DNA from: a virus
Direction: 5' to 3' (one strand)
Virus record (IMG/VR): IMGVR_UViG_3300023443_000734
Span: 1 to 37,024 of that record
Length of the DNA stretch: 37,024 bases
The notes below the pieces were generated by a model, which searched no databases, was not told the origin of the DNA, and saw only the letters and a list, made by a program, of their open reading frames with translations. Below are positions 31,334 through 37,024 of the stretch, piece by piece. How positions within the stretch are numbered: the first letter of the stretch is position 1; each line of letters begins with the position of its first letter. The translations under genes and the position numbers were made by a program.

Positions 31334-31994
31334 AATCAAGAGTTTTAGAAATTTTAAGATAAAAGAGTTCTCGGAAGACGGAAAAATAGGGGGCCATGGA
31401 GTAATTTTTGAGAACAGAGACTCAGACCTTGACATTGTGGATTCAACTGCATTTGATAAAATGGCCGAAAAATTAGCTTCGGCCCCGCTCCCGATGCTTT
31501 GGCAACACAATACCAGTAGTCCCATTGGCCTCTGGGAAAAGATTACCAAGGACCTGAAGGGTCTGTTCTTTGATGGTAGAATTATAAGCGAGATTGAAAA
31601 GGGCAGAGAGGCTATAATACTTGTAAAAAACAAAGTCATAAACGGGCTTTCATTTGGAGGTTTAGTTAAGAGTTCACACTTCGACAAAGAAAGGCAGGCC
31701 AATATCCTGACAGAAATCGAACTCAAAGAGGTTTCGCTAGTCACGTTCCCAGCCAACCCACTGGCCGTGTTCTCGTCCAAATCAAAAAAGGAAATTGCAG
31801 AATTTAAGAGAATTTTAGAACATACTTTGCGCGATGCAGGTTTAACTAAAGAGGAAGCCATGACAGTAATTTCGAGTGGCGTTCAATCATTGTTTAAGAG
31901 CGATTGCGATGATCCAGATGAAAACAGTGATTTAATAAAAATAATGGATGAGGCTATTATCTCGTCTAAAATAGAATTGTTAAATTACACATAA
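31329..31994 (+). CDS. Prohead protease (S78/HK97 family)
   Basis: A 221-residue serine protease (PF04586). Catalytic-type motifs: LPMLWQHN (H60), GLSFGG near 106-111 and ELKEVSLVTFPANP (S136). It processes the capsid and itself during maturation. No ATG is available near the family N-terminus, so the TTG at 31329, inside a 48-bp repeat, is the best start. The 3' part (residues 155-221) is helical and may act as a scaffold. Confidence 0.88.
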   Translation: MRIKSFRNFKIKEFSEDGKIGGHGVIFENRDSDLDIVDSTAFDKMAEKLASAPLPMLWQHNTSSPIGLWEKITKDLKGLFFDGRIISEIEKGREAIILVKNKVINGLSFGGLVKSSHFDKERQANILTEIELKEVSLVTFPANPLAVFSSKSKKEIAEFKRILEHTLRDAGLTKEEAMTVISSGVQSLFKSDCDDPDENSDLIKIMDEAIISSKIELLNYT

Positions 31995-31999
31995 AAATT

Positions 32000-33241
32000 A
32001 TGGATAAAGTATTAATCGATAAGTTTGACCAACTTATGGGACTGAATGTAGTTCTGAAAAAGGTCTTGGATCAAAGAGATGAGGAGATAAAAACTCGCAA
32101 AGATGAATCTGCTGACTTTAAGGCTAAATTTGAAAAAATTCTTAAAGACTTAGAATCCAAGGAGAAAGAAATCAATGACTTGAAGGCATTGAAGGCCAAG
32201 GTTCTTGAAGTTGAAAACCTTGCTTCTTGGAAAAATGTTGACGGTAAACCTGAAATTGAAAAAGCGCGTAAGTTTACTAATGCGCTACTACGTTCACGTT
32301 TGCCTAAGTTACGGAATAATGTTGAAACAAAGGAGTTCTTGGAGAAATTTGATTATTCTCAAAAAGCCTACTCAGGCACAGCAGATAGTGAGGGGTACAT
32401 TTTTATTCTCCCTGAAATGTCAGCTGAAATACAAACTCAGATTTTTGAGACTTCGCCAATGCGTTCACTCGCGCGAAGGGTCAATATCTCAACTTCACGT
32501 TGGGAAGAACCCTATCGTTCAGGTCGTAGCAACGTAACTTGGGGAAGTGAAACCCTACAAGTGGTTGATTCTGGGCAACGCGTAATCGATAAACTGGCAA
32601 TTGAGGTTAAAACCCAATTCGCAACGGTTCCCATTCCACTGGAAACCCTAGAAGACTCGGATTTTGATATAACTTCGTTAATCCGTGAGGATGCAGGGAT
32701 TGATTTCGGTGATTCTGAGGCAACCGCTTCTTACATAGGGGAAGGCAACCTTGAGCTTCGAGGGATTCTGACTTATGAGGATGGGACTGAATTCAATCAA
32801 ATTGAGCAGATTCAGACTATTAGTTCACTTATTATTGAGATTGACGACCTAATCAATTTAGAAAGTGCGTTATTTAGTCCTTGGAAACGCAATGCTCGTT
32901 TTCAGATGAACAAAACCACCTTAGCGTTTTTACGTAAGCTAAAAGACCCTTCTACGAAGTTACCATTGATTCAACCTAACCTTAAAATTTTGTTGCCAAC
33001 GACATTGTTTGGTTATTCCATTCTTGAAGCAACCGATATGCCTAGTGGTTTGAACGGTGATGACCTTGCTGTTGCGTTTGGGGACTTTTTCGCGGGTTAC
33101 CGCTTTGTTGACCGTTTGGCGCTGGAAGTCAAGGTTGATGAGATTTCACTATACCCAAGCGTTGCTTTTAAGATGAGGCGTCGTGTTGGTGGGGGAGTTC
33201 GTACCTTCCAAGCAATCAAGCTTCTAAGAATTAAAGCATAA
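32000..33241 (+). CDS. Major capsid protein (HK97 fold)
   Basis: A 413-residue HK97-type capsid protein. Residues about 1-75 are a charged coiled coil (DQRDEEIKTRKDESADFKAK; LKDLESKEKEINDLKALKAK), the delta/scaffold domain removed by the protease. The shell domain begins near 115 with a YSGTADSEGYIFILPEMSAE-like start and MRSLARRVNIS. It forms the icosahedral head. It uses the typical pattern of head genes: protease, capsid, decoration. Confidence 0.92.
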   Translation: MDKVLIDKFDQLMGLNVVLKKVLDQRDEEIKTRKDESADFKAKFEKILKDLESKEKEINDLKALKAKVLEVENLASWKNVDGKPEIEKARKFTNALLRSRLPKLRNNVETKEFLEKFDYSQKAYSGTADSEGYIFILPEMSAEIQTQIFETSPMRSLARRVNISTSRWEEPYRSGRSNVTWGSETLQVVDSGQRVIDKLAIEVKTQFATVPIPLETLEDSDFDITSLIREDAGIDFGDSEATASYIGEGNLELRGILTYEDGTEFNQIEQIQTISSLIIEIDDLINLESALFSPWKRNARFQMNKTTLAFLRKLKDPSTKLPLIQPNLKILLPTTLFGYSILEATDMPSGLNGDDLAVAFGDFFAGYRFVDRLALEVKVDEISLYPSVAFKMRRRVGGGVRTFQAIKLLRIKA

Positions 33242-33258
33242 TAAGAAAGGTTTAAAAA

Positions 33259-33669
33259 ATGGATAAAAGAATTAAATTATTGCAAGCCCTTGTCCCTCAA
33301 TTAATAGACTCTGATGCTGTCTTTAACGGTATTTCAATCGACATGCAAGGGGTTCATCAAGCTAAGTTTGGCCTCAACTTTGGATTGGTAACAACCGGAG
33401 CCTTCACGTTTAGGATTGAGGAAAGCGAGGACGGAACAAGTGGTTTCACTACTATCGATGCTGCTGACCTGATTGTAGATGATACTATTTACGATGCTGC
33501 TCCAGTAGCACCAATCACAAATAGTTCTATTATTACTTCTACTCGCAATCGTAAGCATAAGCGTTTTATTCGATTGGCAGTTACCTCATCGGGTGGTACG
33601 GCAAACTTTGATTCGAGTGCAAGCGTAGTCCTTATGGGGTTAAGCCATACTGTAGATCAAACTGTTTAA
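33259..33669 (+). CDS. Head decoration/stabilisation-like protein
   Basis: A 136-residue beta-rich protein right after the capsid gene, with the layout FRIEESEDGTSGFTTIDAAD (about 51-70) and RFIRLAVTSSGG, as in small head proteins found at this place in many phages. It probably binds the shell surface, but head-to-tail roles cannot be excluded. One of few structural genes with a clear ribosome binding site (AAGAAAGG). Confidence 0.6.
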   Translation: MDKRIKLLQALVPQLIDSDAVFNGISIDMQGVHQAKFGLNFGLVTTGAFTFRIEESEDGTSGFTTIDAADLIVDDTIYDAAPVAPITNSSIITSTRNRKHKRFIRLAVTSSGGTANFDSSASVVLMGLSHTVDQTV

Positions 33670-33683
33670 AGATGATAGGGTTA

Positions 33684-33712
33684 AGCTTCGAGTCTATCAC
33701 GGACTCGAAGCT
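33684..33712. terminator. Hairpin after the capsid genes
   Basis: AGCTTCGAGTC (33684-33694) and GACTCGAAGCT (33702-33712) form a perfect 11-bp stem with a 7-base loop, filling the 62-bp gap after the decoration-like gene. No T-tract follows, so it is more likely an attenuator or an mRNA 3'-end stabiliser that raises capsid expression than a full terminator. Confidence 0.6.
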
Positions 33713-33731
33713 GTTGCCCTGATTCGGTAAG

Positions 33732-34289
33732 ATGCGAACTGAAATCATAACCGAACCAGTCGGCCAGCCGGTGACTTTGGCCGAGTCCAAGGAACACGCC
33801 GTTATTGAGGCTTTATTTCTTGATGATGACAGCTTTATCGACTCTTTGATAATCGCTGCTACTGATTATTGCGAAAGATACATAAGTAGAACGATAGGCG
33901 TTTATAAAATCCACCAATTCTTTGATAGAAAAGAGGTTTCAGAGCTACTCTGCGTTGATGACGTCGATACTATTAATGCGCTAAGCTTATTCGATATAGT
34001 TGACGTTGAGACTGTTCTCGATGAATCGGATTATAGGGTAAGCGGAGAAAGGATAGTTTTAAAGACAGGCGTATTTAATCCCTTTAATTTAAGGGATTTT
34101 GACGCCATTAAAATAGACTTTCAGTCTAAGGATAACACTAACGAACGATTCAAAACAGCAGTAAAACAGATTGTAACTCATTGGTATGAGCAGCGTGAGG
34201 CTGTGAATCCGGAATTAGTTCAAGCCGATTTTTTCGTTCGTCTCTCGACTTTATCCATTTTGCAAGGACTCAGGAGAACTAGGTTGTAA
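33732..34289 (+). CDS. Head-tail connector (gp6-like)
   Basis: A 185-residue protein of the HK97 gp6-like/QLRG connector group: PVTLAESKEHAVIE near 13-26, FIDSLIIAATDYCERYISRTIG near 35-56, and a C-terminal helical segment (FKTAVKQIVTHWYEQREAVN). It forms the ring under the portal. Confidence 0.85.
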   Translation: MRTEIITEPVGQPVTLAESKEHAVIEALFLDDDSFIDSLIIAATDYCERYISRTIGVYKIHQFFDRKEVSELLCVDDVDTINALSLFDIVDVETVLDESDYRVSGERIVLKTGVFNPFNLRDFDAIKIDFQSKDNTNERFKTAVKQIVTHWYEQREAVNPELVQADFFVRLSTLSILQGLRRTRL

Positions 34290-34654
34290 TGAAGCTAAGG
34301 GGCATTGGAAAACTTCGCCACTTAGTCATATTCCAGAAGCGCGTGGAGGTGCCAGATGTAGCAGATGGGGCCAGTATTACTACAAGCTATGAGGACGTAT
34401 TGAAGACCCGCTGTTTAATAGAGTCCCTTACAGATCGTGACTATTACCTAGACAGGAATATAGAAGAAAAAGCAACCCATAAAATAACGGTTCGCTATAG
34501 GGTAGAGATTAAGCATTCAGGACTTATTGATTTTGCCTTGATTAATGGCGTAAAATATCAAATTAACGGCAGTCAAAAGCTTGAGGAACGGAATCGATTT
34601 ATTAAATTTGTGGTTACAGAACTAGGCCAAGAATCCGAATACGAAGATATCTAA
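34289..34654 (+). CDS. Head closure / head-tail joining protein
   Basis: A 121-residue protein of the head-tail joining group (PF05521, SPP1 gp16-like): GIGKLRHLVIFQKRVEVPD near the start, and KITVRYRVEIKHSGLIDFAL with NGVKYQINGSQKLEERNRFI. The start ATG overlaps the connector stop by one base. Confidence 0.82.
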   Translation: MKLRGIGKLRHLVIFQKRVEVPDVADGASITTSYEDVLKTRCLIESLTDRDYYLDRNIEEKATHKITVRYRVEIKHSGLIDFALINGVKYQINGSQKLEERNRFIKFVVTELGQESEYEDI

Positions 34655-34755
34655 AGTAATAATATTCTTAAACTGAAACAGTGAAAACGTCAGATTATCT
34701 AAAGTAATAATATTCTTAAAACGAAACGGCCAAAACGTTAGATTTCTTAAAGTAA
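34653..34755 (-). repeat. 48-bp repeat block H, inverted (about 2 units)
   Basis: Two units in the opposite orientation to blocks A-G: the plus strand reads AAAGTAATAATATTCTTAAA, then GAAAACGTCAGATT. The block abuts the stop of the joining gene and the ATG of the gp10-like gene (TTAAAGTAAATGG). Confidence 0.9.
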
Positions 34756-35187
34756 ATGGCCTCTGTTGATTTTAAAATTAAAGGAAATATAGCTAAAGAC
34801 TTGAAAAAGGCAGGGATTCGGACTGTTAAAAAAGTTGACAAAGCCCTTAAAAAAGGGGCAATTCTTGTACAAGGCCATGCGACAGTTAATATTCAGCAAG
34901 GGAAAAGGAGTGGGCAGATTAATCCCAGGAAAAAGCGGGGGCGTAGGTCTGCCAGGCATGAGTACCCCAAGACAGATACCGGGTTTCTGGTGCGTTCTAT
35001 CAGGACAAAGAGCCTGAAATTTGGGGAATATCAAATCGGGTCTAATCTTGAATACGCCGCGATCCTTGAAAGTAAAGACCCATTGCACGGCGGTCGGCCT
35101 TTCTTAACTAGAGCCTTGAAAGAAAAAAGTAATCAGATAGATTCTCTCTTAAAAAAGGCAGTTAGATCAGCTTTTAGAAAAGGATAA
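34756..35187 (+). CDS. HK97 gp10-like neck/tail completion protein
   Basis: A 143-residue basic protein of the HK97 gp10-like group. The N-terminal helix (KDLKKAGIRTVKKVDKALKK) is followed by GHATVNIQQGKRSGQINPRK, then TGFLVRSIRTK, YAAILESKDPLHGGRPFL and a C-terminal helix. It sits between head and tail genes as expected and completes the neck. Start directly after an inverted 48-bp repeat. Confidence 0.8.
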   Translation: MASVDFKIKGNIAKDLKKAGIRTVKKVDKALKKGAILVQGHATVNIQQGKRSGQINPRKKRGRRSARHEYPKTDTGFLVRSIRTKSLKFGEYQIGSNLEYAAILESKDPLHGGRPFLTRALKEKSNQIDSLLKKAVRSAFRKG

Positions 35188-35325
35188 ACGTCAGATTTCT
35201 CAAAGTAATATTATTCTTAAAATTAAACGGTGAAAACGTTAGAAAACCCAAAGTAATAATATTCTTAAAATTAAACGGTGAAAACGTTGGATTTCTTAAA
35301 GTAATAATATTCTTAAAAAGTAACC
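35187..35325 (-). repeat. 48-bp repeat block I, inverted (about 3 units)
   Basis: Three contiguous inverted units (AAACGTCAGATTTCTCAAAG, AACGTTAGAAAACCCAAAG, AACGTTGGATTTCTTAAAG) lie between the gp10-like and tail terminator genes. The gp10-like stop TAA (35185-35187) lies at the edge of the first unit. Confidence 0.9.
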
Positions 35326-35340
35326 TAGAGCTTACTACAA

Positions 35341-35934
35341 GTGATAATTTCAGAGATAATCAAAAGGCTTAGGCTCAAGCTCCCTGAGATAGGGAATAGC
35401 ATAGAGAATAGGATTGCTGGTGCGGCAGAATTCGCGCTTGTTTCATCGGGTAAAAAAACAAGATTAGTTTTGCCCTGCATTTATATTTTCCACGACAGGA
35501 CTTCAACGGAAAGAATCGGCGTAGCTAAGTCGACTCAGATAGATATGGAGATCACTGAATATTTCGTTTTAAGGGCGATTTTCAGCAACACTGACCGCCG
35601 TGGACAGTTCTCTCAAGATCAAACTTTTGCATTGCGGCTCGATATTCTAAAGTCATTTCTGGGCTGGGCTCCTACCTTAGATCCTTTTACCGGAATAAAT
35701 GAAATCAGTGCAAGGGGAATGGAGCTTTTCGAGGACAAGAGCCACGAATTAACCGAAGAGACTTACTCGCACGATTACACGATAAATTTTAGTTATGATG
35801 TATACCAGGAACTTCAAGGGATTGGTAGTGTGATGCCAGATTCTACGCTAGAAGACCTGTTGAGGATACGGGGAGAGCTTACCATATCTGAGGACGAGAA
35901 AGTGCCTAAAACATTTTCAGAAGTTGACTATTGA
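35341..35934 (+). CDS. Tail terminator protein (Mu gp37-like)
   Basis: A 197-residue protein beginning at GTG 35341. IISEIIKRLRLKLPEIGNSI at the start, LPCIYIFHDRTS near 43-54 and a central FALRLDILKSFLGWAP fit the Mu gp37-type terminator that caps the tail tube and joins it to the head. It precedes the sheath region as in Mu. Confidence 0.75.
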   Translation: MIISEIIKRLRLKLPEIGNSIENRIAGAAEFALVSSGKKTRLVLPCIYIFHDRTSTERIGVAKSTQIDMEITEYFVLRAIFSNTDRRGQFSQDQTFALRLDILKSFLGWAPTLDPFTGINEISARGMELFEDKSHELTEETYSHDYTINFSYDVYQELQGIGSVMPDSTLEDLLRIRGELTISEDEKVPKTFSEVDY

Positions 35935-35971
35935 CAGAACATAGAATTTTATAAAGATATTCATTGCAATA

Positions 35972-36154
35972 ATGACTTGTAAAATAGAGAAGATTAGAGT
36001 TTCCCCTAGGAAGGGTTTCGTTATGAAGCAACCCTACACTGTGAAACGTCTAAGGGATGGAGATGAAGTTTTTAAAACTAAGGCCATCGTTGAACACCTT
36101 AAAAAAGGGGATTTGATACCATTTTATCGTCCAATAGAGACAAAACACATATAA
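35972..36154 (+). CDS. Small gp38-position protein (DUF2635-like)
   Basis: A 60-residue basic protein between terminator and sheath, where Mu has gp38 (DUF2635). VSPRKGFVMKQPYTVKRLRD and HLKKGDLIPF are compatible with that family's short VKP..G.....P....V..D pattern but the match is weak. Position is the main evidence. Three bases separate it from the sheath ATG. Confidence 0.55.
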   Translation: MTCKIEKIRVSPRKGFVMKQPYTVKRLRDGDEVFKTKAIVEHLKKGDLIPFYRPIETKHI

Positions 36155-36157
36155 AAT

Positions 36158-36958
36158 ATGGCAATAACATTTAATCAATACGACGTAACCAACAGGGTTC
36201 CCGGTAGCTTTATAGAATTCGACCCATCGCGGGCCATCACAGGACTTGCAAGTGTTCCCTTCAGGGCGCTTTTATTCGGGCAGTTCGATGAGAGCGTGAC
36301 GACTACTACGCCGAACGTCCCTATACCAGTTGGAAGCTTCGGTGAGGCTAAGACTCTATTTGGAGCGGGCAGCCAACTTACTGACATGTTTGATTATTTT
36401 TATCTAAATAATTCCAACATAGAAACCTGGGGGATGCCTCTCTCAGATACAGGGGGTACAGCAGCTGAAAAGACGATTACCGTAACTGCTGCAACAACTG
36501 AGGGCGGTGTAATTGCATTAAACGTTGGCGGCCGGTCTGTTCGTGTAACGGTTGAACCCTCAGTTATTGATGCTGCAATTACTATTGCAGCATCAATTGA
36601 AACTGCAATAAATGCGAATCCGGACCTACTCTTTTCTACCACAGTAGCAGGAACCAATGTAGTTACCCTTACAGCAAAAAACGGAGGAGAGTGGACGGAA
36701 GAGATTCCTCTAGAAGTAAACTATAGAAACGCAGAAATCGGAGGGAGTGAAGTTCTTCCGGTTGGAGTTGATTTGGCTTTTGCAACTTCGGTGGCTGGCT
36801 TAGTCAATACAGACCTGGGGGATGCCCTAGATGCAATTCTTGACGAAGTTTTTAACTATTTTGTCTTGCCCTTTAATGATGATGCAAATTTGCTCAAGGT
36901 AGCTACTGAGGCCGATCTTCGTCAGGCTGTCCCAGATCAGTTAGAGGGGCATTGGTTC
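36158..36958 (+). CDS. Tail sheath protein, N-terminal part (Mu gpL-like)
   Basis: The 5' part of the sheath gene, continuing at base 1 of the window through the 62-base overlap. The start (FNQYDVTNRVPGSFIEFDPS, then GLASVPFRALLFGQFD) is characteristic of Mu gpL-like sheaths; the middle has an inserted beta-domain (about 100-200: KTITVTAATTEGGVIALNVG). Codons after 36958 come from the chimeric tail and should be ignored. Confidence 0.9.
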
Positions 36959-37024
36959 CTGCTACTGTGGTAGAAAAGAGTAGGTCCGGATTCGCATTTA
37001 TTGCAGTTTCAATTGATGCTGCAA
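36950..37024 (-). repeat. 75-base inverted copy of 36585-36659 (probable chimera)
   Basis: These 75 bases are a perfect reverse complement of 36585-36659 in the sheath gene. The switch happens at a 9-base microhomology, CATTGGTTC (36950-36958), shared by the normal sequence and the inverted copy. This is the signature of template switching during amplification or a mis-extended contig end, not of a natural genome end. Confidence 0.88.

Noticed and set aside
36950-37024. Phase-variable inverted switch in the sheath gene
   Set aside because: The inverted copy lies only at the extreme contig end with a 9-base microhomology, while the uninverted path closes the circle in frame; a technical chimera is the simpler explanation.
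1-37024. tRNA genes, retron or diversity-generating retroelement
   Set aside because: No cloverleaf-like segment, reverse transcriptase motif or template/variable repeat pair was seen; the LamG duplication differs at mixed positions, not only at adenines.

Overview
The window is an almost complete genome of a tailed phage (a myovirus) that infects a Gram-negative bacterium. It combines an HK97-type head with a phage Mu-type contractile tail, the same combination known from Shigella phage SfV. The first 62 bases repeat as 36897-36958. Joining the two ends there restores one uninterrupted tail-sheath gene of 498 codons (Mu gpL is about this size), so the genome closes to a circle, or is circularly permuted, at about 36,896 bp. 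The last 66 bases (36959-37024) continue a 75-base inverted copy of 36585-36659. They look like an assembly or amplification chimera, not real terminal sequence.

Region 1 (24157-36958, continuing through 1-12417, rightward). A small putative winged-helix protein is followed by two tandem DnaA-box matches and a replication-initiator-like gene. Then come two membrane/coiled-coil proteins, small terminase, a DNA methyltransferase, large terminase, portal, Mu F-like minor head protein, S78 protease, HK97 capsid, a decoration-like protein, connector, head closure, gp10-like protein and tail terminator. The Mu-like tail set follows: sheath, tube, assembly chaperone with a -1 frameshift, tape measure, gpN, gpP, gp45, gp46, gp47 and gp48. 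It ends in a fibre cluster with a glycine-rich protein and two recently duplicated LamG-like proteins.

Region 2 (12446-23945, leftward). This looks like one long operon with many ATGA start/stop overlaps. It carries a DUF1353 protein, a DUF1064 nuclease, a RecE-like PD-(D/E)XK exonuclease, a Sak4/RecA-like ATPase, an outer-membrane beta-barrel, a glycine-zipper lipoprotein and a sulfotransferase-like protein. It also holds an expanded family of about 100-residue proteins sharing an LTxEQ start, an EFKDW-like motif and a WL...WY motif, plus Ala/Trp/Glu-rich coiled-coil relatives. I do not recognise this family; it is the most novel protein content here.

Region 3. A 48-bp AT-rich repeat occurs about 27 times in nine intergenic blocks around the circle. 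All blocks have the same orientation whatever the gene strand, except two blocks at 34.65-35.33 kb, which are inverted. The repeats abut or supply start and stop codons of several genes. This repeat system is the most striking non-coding feature.

No integrase, transposase, clear repressor, tRNA, CRISPR array or recognisable endolysin was seen. The signal peptides, lipoprotein and beta-barrel indicate a host with an outer membrane; its taxon cannot be fixed from this sequence alone.
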